64,000 nucleotides of DNA, from NCBI GenBank assembly GCA_023614405.1, contig CM042688.1:442484028-442548027 (forward strand), written 5' to 3'. Below the pieces are notes generated by a model. It did not search any database and was not told the origin of the DNA. It saw only the letters and a program-made list of their open reading frames with translations. A program made the translations under genes and the position numbers. How positions within the stretch are numbered: the stretch's first letter is position 1; each line of letters begins with the position of its first letter. This DNA is from Avena insularis. Taxonomy: Eukaryota > Streptophyta > Magnoliopsida > Poales > Poaceae. Shown in pieces: positions 42,118 to 54,700 of this stretch.

Positions 42118-45100
42118 TGTCAACACCCGGATTTTTAATCCCAGGTGCCTGTTATGTCATACATCACAATCCCAGGATTACCATTTTTGCGAGACATAAC
42201 AGATTGGATATCACAGTACATCATCCATTACAAACCATACATAAGGTCTTACACAAATAAGGATCTCATGATCCAGTCTTAATACAACAAGCAGCAGAAT
42301 AAAAGATAAGCGTAGTGGTGGGGTCCATCTTCAGGGGCACAGGCAATGCTGACGAAGGCAGATAGTCCTAGTTATCATAGCCGTCCTGCTGACCATCATC
42401 TTGGTAGTCTCCTTCATAGTCTGGCCATGAGAATAGCCAGGGACAAAAGCCATGAGTACTCTTTAAGTACTCACAAACTACCACTAACAAGTAGTATAGT
42501 TCTAAAGTAAAGTGCTAACTCTATGTTTAACTATAAGGTTAAGTTTGAAACCTAAGCTGAGTTCTGAAGCAAAGAAAGATAAAATAGAGTTCTAGAATCA
42601 CTTAAGGTGGGAAGCTAGTGTCATAAACACAACCTATTTGTGGTCAAGTCAAGATTCATCATTCCTTTCATAAGTTATTTTGAAAACATCTGACAATGAA
42701 ACAGTATGGCCATTCCAACTATCCATAACCGCGAACGTGGCTATTCGAATAGTTTGACACTCTGCAGAGGTGGTACACTTTCACCACAAGATTCGATACA
42801 TCTGTCAGGGATAACCCTGAATCATCATACTTAGTATGCAGATAATCAAACATAACCTTTCCTTTACACACCCTAGTATAAGCACCTCTCCTATGAGCAT
42901 GGCCTCCCAACCATGACCATCTGTCATCTTGGGCACTGCATAGGTGGACAACATTGAGAGGTATCCTTAGCTCAAACCTCTCCTGCGAGGGAACTAATAC
43001 TAATGCATATAAACTTCCGGTAAGCCTTACCGAATTCAGGTATTGTGGTTGTACGGTAAATTTGGAATGGTATCGCATCCGAATCCAACCATCAGTTTTT
43101 ATAAAAGGGCTAAGGCTTATGCCTCAACATTTTCATCATCATAAACCATTTGTGTTTCTCAACACATGTCAAAACATCTCAATAGAATGACTCATCATTC
43201 CAAGGTTTTCACAATTCATTTTCACCAAGTGTTCCCATCTAAAGTGACTCAAGTTTTTATCTACTCTAAGTTAAGAGTGTTCACTAAGGTGGAAAGATGG
43301 GATCAATCTCATGCCATAGAATGACATATAAATTTATCTAGATAGGTCAAGTTTTATACTCTTTATGCTACGTTCAAAACAAGTAAAGGACTTTGGTAAA
43401 GTAAAGGAAGTAAAGCTTGGAAAAATAATACTTGGGGTAGTAATAGTCAAAGTGGTGTGACCAAAGCATGCCTAAAGCATCTTTGCTCAATCATCTAACT
43501 TAATTCTAGCTTGCTAACAATAGCTTGCAAGTGTTAGCTTGCATTGTTAATGTGGCTTGCCTTGGTTGGTGCAGTGGTTGAAGTTTTCTTCCTCCTCTTG
43601 GTAGAACTCCTCCTCCTCAAAAACTTGGTCGGTACTATCGTCTATAAATACATACGGAGTACACAATCACCAAAAAATACTTAAGTAGTCTAATTAGCAC
43701 TCTAAGGCACACATTTGATGATCTATTATCATCACAAGCATCACAAGTTTTATTAACTAGTTTCATTCTTTTTATTTAAGAAAAGTAATTTCTACTCATT
43801 GAAATTTTACTAAGATTTAATATTCATCACTTAAAATATGGGATCATGTGGACACATGTCATCACCACATATTCTAACATGTGGGAATGTGATTTAAGGG
43901 TTGGTTCATAATTACTTTGGTTTAAGTTCAATATTTAATGATTTAAAGTGACTAGAAATGCCTATATAGCATTATTTTGGTACTAGTCCAAAGTCACTGC
44001 ATGTAAACCTTAATATTATTACATATTCAGATAGGTATGGTTAAATGTGATTTCTGAGAGTTAGAATCAACTCAAAAGCTATCATGGTTGATTTTATAAA
44101 AATGTTTGAATGTGCAAAAGCTTCTGTCTTGTTATTTTTACTAGGAGAGATCTCTAACTCTAATTGAATTAAATCCAACGGGCTTGGGTAGATCTTTTTA
44201 GTAGCTTTCTAACAAAATTGGAATCACTCCATTTGGATTTGTAAATCTCTCAGAATTGAATTTCTAACTAGGGGAAAAAACTAGGTTTAAACTAAAACAG
44301 AAAAATCCTAATTCAAACTAAATGGGCCGTGCGGGAACGCTAACGGGCCGGCCCAGTGACACTTAGCGGCACGGGGCACAGCTGACGGGGGGTCCACCGG
44401 TCAGTGGCTCATAACGCGCGAAGCGGTACAGGGCGATGTGGGCCGTCAGATTAGAACGTGGATCAACGGCTGGGGCTCATCGTCGACGACTGACAGGTCG
44501 CCAGCGAACTCTAACCCTAGCGGCTCGGTGGGGGTGCTCAGGGGGCATACCAGGGCTCCAGCAACGACGGCGAGGCGGGCAAATGGACTGGTAGACGACA
44601 ACGAGCTCAGGGGTGGTCGAGGTGGCTCCAGGGGTGGACGAAATCAACGTCGCCTTCTCCTCCTCTGCTGCGGGCTTCTCTGGCCAAATTCTGGCGAGCA
44701 AGTGCTCGCGATGCTCCGGCTAGAGGTGGGGAAGGACCAGTGAGGTGAGGGGAGGTGAGTGGTGTGCCGAATGGGGCTGGGGGTGGCCTCTATTTATAGG
44801 ACGACGACGCGACCGAGAGGCATGGGCGGGCGGCTCTGGCGAGGGCTGCACAGCGTGCTAGCGGCATGGCTCGAGGTAGGGGACGGTGGCTGGTCTCCTG
44901 GCGGTGCTCTACGGAGTAAATGCGGGCCTAGGGGAGGTGGTATGTGGTCGGGCGGTGCGCACGCTCTGAGCGGCAGAGGCGGCGGTCTCAATGGAGAGCG
45001 GTGGCTGTGGTGCGTTGGGCGGCGAACCGGCATGTCTGTGGTGTTCCCGGGGTCATGGCGGAGCGGTGGACGCGGGCTACGGTCGAGGGGCGGCGTGTAC

Positions 45101-46011
45101 ACGCATGTCGGGCGCGACGCTCTGGCGTGTGCTCGGCATGGTCTGCGGTATGGTGGTTCCTCATGATGTGGTATTGGCGTTGAGGTGTGAGCTAGCTCGT
45201 AGACATGGTGAGAGGGAGAGGGATTGTCTGTTGCGGTGGTTGCAAGGTTTGGCCGGAGGCATGGGCTCGGGTTGGCATGGCATTGCTGCTAGGGGGGGTA
45301 GGGGATGGGTGCTAAGGGCCTGGTTAGATCAAGAGGGTACAGAGGGATTAAATGGAGATCATTTGGGGCAAAACCCTGTTGCAAACAGTGAGCTAGGATT
45401 AGAGTGTAAATCATGCCTGCCAAGTGTTTGAAGAAATGGCCGCAAGAAAAATAGTTTTGAATTTTGAAAAGATTTTTGGTGTGTGTGCTAGCAATAAGCT
45501 TGAGACTCTGTGGGGTTTTGAAAATTGAGCTCATTTGAGTGGTTTTTGAAATAGTGGGATCTTCCCATATGAATTAGATTCAATTTTCCAATGCCATTTA
45601 AAAATAGTGTTTGAATGTTTTTGGCAGATCACAAAGTGGGCCTTGGTACAACATTATGTGTACTAGCAAGGGGTGCAAAGATCCACATTTGTTTCTGTTA
45701 GGTTTTGAGTACTAGGAATAGCCAAAGTAGGCATGCTGATTAAAATGGCACAAATGACCATTCTCTTCTTTTATTCATTTTGATTTGTTTTTCTTTGGGA
45801 TTTGTTTGGGAATGATCTAGATGATTTTTATTTCACCTAAGAATCATTTTACAAGCAATGGATCACTTAATCATGGCAATTCAAATCAACTCCTATTTAA
45901 ATGCACACACATATAAATGCTTTAATATTTTTAATTGGAAAAGTTTTTGTTAACCCTAATTTTGATGATTTGGATCTTAATAACCTTGGATTAAAGTTTT
46001 GGGATGTTACA
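42118..46011 (-). repeat. Chromovirus 3' LTR, 3,894 bp
   Basis: On the minus strand it runs TGTAACATCCC to CCGGGTGTTGACA and follows a polypurine tract TTTAAGGGAGTAAGG. It has a GC-rich block (44,330-45,310) with a TATAAATAG box at its edge. It contains about 280 bp (about 45,150-45,460) that the other LTR lacks. Confidence 0.92.
44790..44798 (-). promoter_or_regulatory. Chromovirus LTR TATA box (3' LTR)
   Basis: TATAAATAG on the minus strand, next to GAGGCCACCCCCAGCC. The same box is at 54,476-54,484 in the other LTR. About 2.7 kb of LTR lies downstream, so R plus U5 is unusually long. Confidence 0.65.
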
Positions 46012-46059
46012 AACCTTACTCCCTTAAACAAAATCTCGTCCCGAGATTTATAAAGAAAA

Positions 46060-49000
46060 CTAGGAACTAAAGAGATCTAGGAACTCTGTCCTAATGTAAT
46101 CTTCTCGCTCCCAAGTGGCTTCCTCTTCGGTATGGTTGCTCCATTGAATCTTGAGAAACTTGATACTCCTGCTCCTGGTGGTTCTATAAGATTCTTCTAG
46201 GATACGGATGAGCACTTCACGATATGTCAGGTCATTGTTGATCTCCACAGCTCGGTGATCGATGTTCTTGAAAACTTCAGTCTTCTCTGGTACTTCCAGG
46301 CATTTGTGAAGTAACGAGATATGGAACACATTGTGGATGGCTGACATCTCTTCAAGTAGTTCCAGTTGATACGATACTTCTCCTCGACGGTTCAGAATCT
46401 TGAATATCTGGGGGCTAACTTTCCTTTCAGACTAAAGCGTTGGGTTCCTTTCAATGGCGAAACCTTGAGATATACAAAATCTCCGACATTGAAAGTCAGG
46501 TCTCTCCTTCTCTTGTCAGCATAACTCTTTTGTCTGGATTGGGCGGTCTTGAGGTGCTCATGGACTTTGTGAACCTTCTCTTCGGCTTTTGGAGAATGTC
46601 GGGTCCAAAGATCTGACTCTCTCCTACTTGCTACCAATTCAAAGGGGTACGGCACTTTCTTCTGTATAGGAATTCAAATGGTGCCATCTGCAAACTAGCT
46701 TGATAACTGTTGTTATATGAGAATTCTGCGAAAGGCGGGCAGTCTTCCCATTTTGATCCATACTCTAACACACAAGCTCTTAACATATCTTCTAAGATCT
46801 GGTTGACTCTCTTAGTCTGTCCATCAGTTTGCGGGTGATAAGCGGTGCTGAAATTCAACTTGGTTCCCAATCCTTCCTGGACTTTCTGCCAAAATCTCGA
46901 GGTAAACTGGGTTCCTCGATCTGATACTATGGTCTTGGGGGTTCCATGCAGACTAACAATCCTAGCAATGTACAGCTCTGCTAGCTTCGCACTCTAGTAG
47001 GTTGTCTTGACAGGGATGAAATGAGCTACCTTGGACAGTCTATCAACTATGACCCAGATTGAGTCATTTCCCCTACTATAAGTAGGCAAACCGGTGATAA
47101 AGTCCATTCCGACAGAATCCCATTTCCATTCCGGAATCTGCAATGGTTGCAACAGTCCTACGGGTCTCTGATGCTCTGCTTTGACTCTTTGGCAGATGTC
47201 ACACTTGGCGATGTAGCTTCCGATTTCTCTCTTCATCTTGTGCCACCAAAATTTCTCTTTCAAATCCTGATACATCTTCGTTCCTCCTGGGTGGATAGAA
47301 TAAAGGGTATCATGAGCTTCCTTCATGATAACTTGCTTCAGCTCTGAATCTGCTGGCACACAGATACGTCCTTTGTACCACAGAACTCCTTCTTCGTCTT
47401 CCGTGAATCCAGGTACCTTTCCTGTACCAATACGATGTTTGATTCTGTCGATACTTTCATTTCCCTTCTGAGCTTCCTTGATTTGGCTAATCAAAGTGGG
47501 TTAAAGTTCAATGCTAGCTAAGAATCCTTTGCTAACTAATTCAGTTCTAAACTTCTCCAACTCTTCATACAAACTTGGTTGCTTCTCCTTGATCATGGTG
47601 TTAAGCCTGCAAGGTAATCTGCTAAGAGCATCCGCTACCACATTGGCTTTGCCGGGGTGATAGTGAATGTCAAGGTCATAATCCTTGATTAACTCTATCC
47701 ATCTCCTTTGCCTCATATTCATCTCCTTCTGAGTGAAAATATATTTTAAGCTCTTATGATCTGAGTAAATCTCACAGCGATTACCCATCAGATAATGACG
47801 CCATGTCTTCAATGCTAGAACTACGGCTGCTAATTCAAGATCATGGGTCAGATAGTTCTGCTCATGCTGCTTCAGTTGCCGAGACAGATACGCGATGACT
47901 TTGCCTTCTTGCATCAATACACATCCTAGACCAATCTTGGATGCATCACAATATACATCAAACGGCTTCTTGATATCTGGCATGATCAATATTGGGGCTG
48001 ATATCAATCTCTTCTTCAGCTCACAGCGGCTTCACACTTGTCTGTCCATTCAAACTTCTTGTCCTTCTTCAACAATTGGGTCATGGTTCTGGCGATGCTC
48101 GAAAATCCTTCTACGAACTTGCGGTAATATCCCGCTAATCCGATAAATGCATGGACTTGGGTTTGAGTGGTTGGGGCTTCCCATTCTTTGACATCTTTGA
48201 TCTTGGCAGGATCAACAGAGACTCCTCCGGCAGACACAATATGTCCTAGGAATCCTACTTCTTTCAGCCAAAACTCACACTTGCTGAACTTGGCATATAA
48301 CTGATGCTCTCTCAGGGTTTCTAGGATGATTCTCAGATGTTGCTCATGCTCTTCTTCTAACATGGAGTAGATAAGGATGTCGTCGATGAACACAACTACA
48401 AACTTATCTAGGAAATTCATAAAGATGTTATTCATGAGATTCATGAAATAAGCAGAGGCATTGGTTAATCCAAAAGACATAACCGTATACTCGTACAAAC
48501 CATAACGAGTAGTAAAGGCGGTCTTCGGAATATCAGTTGCACAAATCTTAAGTTGGTGATAACCAGTCCTAAGATCAATCTTTGAGAATACATGGGCTCC
48601 AGTCAACTGATCAAATAGATCCTCTATCTTTGGCAAAGGGTACTTATTCTTGATGGTGACGTCATTCAACTTTCTGTAAATGGTGCACAGACGGTTGCCT
48701 CCATCTTTCTTGTCGACGAATAACACTGGTGATCTCCATGGCGAAGCGCTTGGTTGAATCAAGCATGTTGCCAACATAGCATCCAACTGCTTCTTCAACT
48801 CTACTAACTCTGAGGGGTTCATGTTATAGGGTCTCTGGGCTATGGGTCCGGTTCCGGGGATTAGTTCGATAATGAACTAAATATCCCTATCCGGGGGCAT
48901 ACCTGGCAGTTCATCTGGGAATACGTCGGGGTATTCACAGACTACTCTGACATGGTCAATGGTGGGTAGGGCTAGACTCGTGTTGCACTTAAATTGACGA

Positions 49001-49530
49001 GGTAAGGTTTCAGAGATATGCTCTATTGTTACTCCAGAACTACTGGTCATTGTGATGGCTTTCTTAGCACAGTCTATCATTCCTTTATGCCTTGACATCC
49101 AGTCCATACCTAGTACTACTTCCAATCCTTTGGTTCCAAGTACAATTAGGTTGGCATAAAAATCTATTCCATGTATTCCGATAGGCACAACTTTGCAAAT
49201 TTTGATAGCTTTTGTAGTTGAACCGAGGATTTGAACTATCATGACATGCTTCAAGTTGGTTGGGTGAATCTTACTAGTGCATGCAAATTCTTCAGTGACA
49301 AATGAATGCGATGCTCCCGAATCAAACAATACTCTTGCTAAAACTGAGTTGATAGAAAACATACCCAGCACTACATCTGGCACTTCTTGGGCTTCTTCTG
49401 CGTTCATGTGGAAGAGACGAACATTGCGGTTGTGAGGGTTCCCTGGGGCAAACCTTCTCCCTGGTTGAACACGATGCTGCTGTTGAGCTGGGGCATTCAC
49501 ATTGGCAGTGGCTGCAGTCTTCACACTCAT
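46060..49530 (-). pseudogene. Chromovirus pol with chromodomain
   Basis: Order on the minus strand: protease with VLFDSGASHSFV (about 49,340); RT with [15 protein letters not shown] and the catalytic FIDDILIYS (48,390); RNase H with [15 protein letters not shown] and [12 protein letters not shown]; integrase with zinc-binding HPGGTK...CDICQRVK, core DSVGMDFITGLP, VSDRGTQFTSRFW and YHPQTDGQTKRVNQ; and last a chromodomain ending WSNHTEEEATWEREDYIR at about 46,100. Stops lie at 48,877-48,879, 47,501-47,503, 46,994-46,996 and 46,631-46,633. Frame is also lost by small indels near 48,020, 46,590 and 46,400. The chromodomain would guide insertion to marked chromatin. Domains are complete; the frame is not. 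Confidence 0.92.
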
Positions 49531-50557
49531 TGGAATAGTGGCCCTTCACTCCACACTCGAAACAGGTGATCTGGGACTTGTCCTTTGCTGCAACAGGCAC
49601 AGCATTGGTGCCAGTTCTGGGTCCAGTGTTGTTGTTGTTGTTGCTCTTGGGAGGTGCACGGTTGAAATTGTTGGTGTTACCGGAGTTGTTGTTTCCTCCG
49701 GACTTCACATTGCCTCTGCTACGGTTAGGGTAGCTTGGGCGAGACATTGGGGGTCGGTTGTTCCTTGGTGCATATCCTGGTGAGGGGTTGTGATGGTACT
49801 TCTGGTGACTGCTGGATCCGGATTGCTGCATCATATGATGTTTGCGGTTGTCGTTTGCCTGGTTAATCTTCCCTTCCATCTGAATGGCAGAGTCGACTAG
49901 CTCTTCGAGATCCTAGAAACGGATGTTGACGAGGACAGTCTACATCTCATCATGCAGTCCGTTCAAGAATCTCTCCTTCTTCTTGGCCTCCGTGTTGATC
50001 TCATCAGGTGCATATCTGGCAAGTGACAGGAATCTATCACGGTACTCCACCACAGTCATCCTGCCTTGCTTCAACTCTCTGAATTCATCCCTCATTCTGG
50101 TGACTAGACCTTGCGGCACGTGGGTGCGGCTGAACTTGACTTTGAAGGCTACCCATGTCATCACTTGACCATGGTTCATATTACGGATACTAGTCCACCA
50201 AGCCCTTGCATCTCCCACCAAATAGTGGGTGGCGAAGAGAACTTTCTCGTTTTCATCAACTCCTGCAACTTCTAAGTTGTTTTCCATTGTCTGTAACCAG
50301 TCATCAGCATCTAGTGGGTTTTCAGCTTGGTTGAAGATTGGGGGATTGGTATTCTGGAAGTTTTTGAGTTTGGATCCATGGTGATCCTGGTTTCCACAGT
50401 TCTAGTTGTTGAGAGCCATCTGGGCGATCTGTTGCAGTGTTGCTAGATTAGCTTGGCGTTCTGCCCTGCTTGCTTCTCTGTCTACGATGAGATTCTGCAA
50501 GATCTACAGCATTGAGTCTTGCGATGAGCTGCTCCCTCCTTGGTTTCCACGAGTCAT
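49490..50557 (-). pseudogene. Chromovirus gag
   Basis: ATG at 50,557 starts MTRGNQGGSSSSQDSML. The Ty3 gag core has ATHYLVGDARAWWTS and TVVEYRDRFLSLARYAP. A basic Asn-rich linker leads to the zinc knuckle CFECGVKGHYSNEC (about 49,560-49,520). Four in-frame TAG codons interrupt it at 50,504, 50,402, 49,940 and 49,913. Straight after the knuckle one extra base shifts the frame relative to protease, which then reads on in the frame of 49,530. Gag would form the particle and bind element RNA. Confidence 0.88.
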
Positions 50558-50800
50558 CTGAATATTGAGGTAGATAAAGGGGTAAGAGGGAAATTCTAAG
50601 GTTCATGGTTTTGGTTTCAAGCTAAAACTTTGAGTTTGACTCAGGTTTTGCAACTAACTTCATTTCATTCATGCAAACAAGCACACAATACAAACACACA
50701 CCACCACAACAAAGGAAAATAGATGGTTTGAAGAACCATTCTGCAAGCTACGATACAGTGGGACCGATACATCTCATGCTACGACAGTGCTCTAGTGCAT

Positions 50801-51568
50801 CTACTCATTGTCGATGAAGTCGGAGTCCTCATCGTCAGTGTAGAAGTCCACAACGTCCTCCTCCAGAAAGTCATCATCATTGCTGAGGTAAGAATCCATG
50901 TCTCCCTGGATGTCTTCACCCTCCTCTTCTTCCTCCTTTGCAGCAAGCTGAGCTTCTTGCTCCTTGACGGTCTTCTCGAGGTCGGCCACCTTCTTGCAAA
51001 GATGGGCGATGGTGCGATCCTTCTTCTCACGCTAGAGGCGAAGAGACTGGCGGTCCTTGACAAGCAGTGAGAAAGTCTGGGCCTTCCGGGCGGCAATGGC
51101 ACGGTTGTGGTTGGCGAACTCCCTAGCATTGTCCAACTCCTTCTGGTGATCGTACATCAGGAAGTCAAGGTTCTCCACTTGACGCTTCAGCTCTGGGTGA
51201 CTTGGCATCTCCGTCATCCCCATGAAGTCACGTCTTGCATAGTGAGCAAAACGGGTTCCCTGGAGTTGGTTGACACTAAGGGCACATAGACGTGCGAGAG
51301 CTTCATGCATTGCCCTGGCTAATCCATCTAGCCAGTTATTCTCTCTCACGGAGAACTGGATTCTCCCGGACGTTGGTGCTTTGATGCTTCCTCTAAGATC
51401 AGCGGTGACTAGCCACTATAAATCTCCTCCTAGGGATCCTGGAAGTTGAGCTCCAAGAAACTCCGGATGTGGGCGTCCCAATAACTCCAACAATGAATCC
51501 AGATCCCTCTCGAAGATCAGTTGACCTCCGTTTCCCAACTGGTAGAACTTGCTGAACTGAGTCTCCAT
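50801..51568 (-). pseudogene. Upstream acidic ORF of the chromovirus
   Basis: ATG at 51,568 begins METQFSKFYQLGNGGQ. A single frame of 255 codons plus stop runs to 50,801, broken only by TAG codons at 51,416-51,418 and 51,032-51,034. Motifs are FERDLDSLLELLGRPHPEF, NNWLDGLARAMHEALARL, RFAHYARRD, a coiled-coil (VADLEKTVKEQEAQLAAKEE) and a strongly acidic tail (DDDFLEEDVVDFYTDDED). It lies between the primer-binding site and gag, where Ty3 elements normally have only a leader. I recall similar uncharacterised proteins from wheat-group genomes but know no function. The order helical body, coiled-coil, acidic tail suggests a protein-protein or histone contact; that is inference. Confidence 0.7.
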
Positions 51569-51781
51569 CTACAAGAATTAAGGATGAGGAAATTAGTGAA
51601 GTGATCAAGTGTGTCAAATTTTAAGTAGTAATATAAGAATTTTGAGGAACCTAAATTTTTGAGAAAGAATGAATTCCCAAGGATAAGAGAGGAAATAGTT
51701 TTTCATAGATACTCACTTTGGTTTGGAAATTAGGTTTTTGGTTCGGATGTCCATTCTAACTAGGGTCTCCTATGGTCAGGA

Positions 51782-51797
51782 TGGCTCTGATATCAAC
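51782..51797 (-). other. Chromovirus primer-binding site
   Basis: GTTGATATCAGAGCC on the minus strand lies just after the LTR end TGTTGACA. It resembles the initiator tRNA-Met complement (TGGTATCAGAGC) used by most chromoviruses, with one mismatch. Confidence 0.75.
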
Positions 51798-51798
51798 T

Positions 51799-54700
51799 TG
51801 TCAACACCCGGATTTTTAATCCCAGATGCCTGTTATGTCATACATCGCAATCCCAAGATTACCATTTTTGCGAGACATAACAGATTGGATATCACAGTAC
51901 ATCATCCATTACAAACCATACATAAGGTCTTACACAAATAAGGATCTCATGATCCAGTCTTAATACAACAAGCAGTGGAATAAAAGATAAGCGTAGCGGT
52001 GGGGTCCATCTTCAGGGGCACAGGCAATGCTGATGAAGGCAGATAGTCCTAGTTATCATAGCCATCCTGCTGACCATCATCTTGGTAGTCTCCTTCATAG
52101 TCTGGCCATGAGAATAGCCAGGGACAAAAGCCATGAGTACTCTTTAGGTACTCGCAAACTACCACTAATAAGTAGTATAGTTCTAAAGTAAAGTGCTAAC
52201 TCTATGTTTAACTATAAGGTTAAGTTTGAAACCTAAGCTGAGTTCTAAAGCAAAGAAAGATAAAATAAAGATCTAGAATCACTTAAGGTGGGTAGTGTCA
52301 TAAACACAACCCTGCTGTGGTCAAGTCAAGATTCATCATTCCTTTCATAAGTTATTTTGAAAACATCTGACAACGAAACAGTATGGCCATTCCAACTGTC
52401 CATAACTGTGGACGCAGCTATTCGAATAGTTTGACACTCTGCAGAGGTGGTACACTTTCACCACAAGATTCGATACATCTATCAGGGATAACCCTGAATC
52501 ATCATACTTAGTATGTAGATAATCAAACATAACCTTTCCTTTACACACCCTAGTATAAGCACCTCTCCTATGAGCATGGCCTCCCAACCATGACCATCTG
52601 TCATCTTGGGCACTACATAGGTGGACAACATTGAGAGGTAGCCTCAGCTCAAACCTCTCCCCTGAGGGAACTAAAACTAATGCATATAAACTTCCGGCTA
52701 AGCCTTACCAAATTCAGGTATTGTGGTTATACGGTAAATTTGGAATGGTATCGCATCCGAATCCAACCATCAGTTTTTATAAAAGGGCTAAGGCTCATGC
52801 CTCAACATTTTCATGATCATAAACCATTTTTGTTTCTCAACACATGTCAAAACATCTCAATAGAATGACTCATCATTCCAAGGTTTTCACAATTCATTTT
52901 TTCCAAGTGTTCCCATCTAAAGTGACTCAAGTTTTTATCTACTCTAAACTAATAAGTTAAGAGTGTTCACTAAGGTGGAAAGATGGGATCAATCTCATGC
53001 CATAGAATGACATCTAAAGTTATCTAGATAGGTCAAGTTTTATACTCTTTATGCTACCTTCAAAACAAGTAAAGGACTTTGGTAAAGTAAAAGAAGTAAA
53101 GCTTGGAAAAATAATACTTGGGTAGTAATAGTCAAAGTGGTGTGACCAAAGCATGCCTAAAGCATCTTTGCTCAACCATCTAACTTAATTCTAGCTTTAT
53201 AACAATAGCTTGCAAGTGTTAGCTTGCATTGTTAATGGTGGCTTGCCTTGGTTGGTGCAATGGTTGAAGTTTTCTTCCTCCTCTTGGTAGAACTCCTCCT
53301 CTTCGAAAGCTTGGTCGATACTATCGTCTATAAATACATACGGAGTACACAAAAACCAAACAATACTTAACTAGTCTAATTAGCACTCTAAGGCACACAT
53401 TTGATGATCTATTATCATCACAAGCATCACAAGCTTTATTAACCAGTTTCATTCTTTTTATTTAAGAAAAGTAATTTCTACTCATTGAAATTTTACTAAG
53501 ATTTAATATTCATCACTTAAAATATGAGATCATGTGGACACATGTCATCACCACATATTCTAACATGTGGGAATGTGATTTAAGGGTTGGTTCATAATTA
53601 CTTTGGTCTAAGTTCAATATTTAATGATTTAAAGTGACTAGAAATGCCTATATAGCATTATTTTGGTACTAGTCCAAATTCACTACATGTAAACCTTAAT
53701 ATTATTACATATTCAGATAGGTATGGTTAAATGTGTTTTTTGAGAGTTGGAATCACCTCAAAAGCTATCATGGTTGATTTTATAAAAATGTTTCAATGTG
53801 CAAAAGCTTCTGTCTTGTTATTTTTACTAGGAGAGATCTCTAAATCTAATTGAATTAAATCAAACGGGCTTTGGTAGGTCTTTTCAGTAGCTTTCTAACA
53901 AAATTGGAATCACTCCATTCGGATTTGTAAATCTCTCTGAATAGAATTTCTAACTAGGGGACAGAACTAGGTTTAAACTAAAATAGAAAAATCCTAATTC
54001 AAACTAAATGGGTCGCGCGGGAATGCTAACGGGCCGGCCCAGTGACACTACGCGGCGCAGGGCACAGCTGACAGGGGGTCCACCGGTCAGTGGCTCATAA
54101 CGCGCGAAGCGGTATGGGGCAATGTGGGCCATTAGATTAGAACGGGGATCAACGGGTGGGGCTCGTCGTCGATGACGGACAGGTCGCCAGCAAACTCTAA
54201 CCCTAGCGGCTCGGTGGGGGTGCTCAGGGGGCGTACCAGGGCTCCAGCAATGACGGCTAGGCGGGCAAACGGACTGGTAGACGACGGCGAGCTTAGGGGT
54301 GGTCGAGGTGGCTCCGGGGGTGGATGAAATCAACGTCGCCTTCTCCTCCTCTGCTGCGGGCTTATCCGGCCAAATTCCGGCGAGCAAGTGCTCGTGCTGG
54401 CCCGGCTAGCGGTTGGGAAGGACCAGTGAGGTGAGGGGAGGTGAGTGGTGTGCCGAATGGGGCTGGGGGTGGCCTCTATTTATAGGACGACGACACGACC
54501 GAGAGGCATGGGCGGGCGGCTCCGGCAAGGGCTGCACAACATGCTAGCGGCATGGATCGAGGTAGGGGACGGTGGCTGGTCTCCTGGCGGTGCTCTACGG
54601 AGTAAATGCAGGCCTAGGGGCGGTGGTATGCGGTCGGGTGGTGCGCACGCTCTGAGCGGCAGAGGTGGCGGTCTCAACGGTGAGCGGTGGCTGTGGTGCG

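Noticed and set aside
44438..45431. Several open frames in GC-rich LTR sequence, also at 54,004-54,936
   Set aside because: Open on both strands and repeated in both LTRs of the chromovirus; explained by GC-rich composition.
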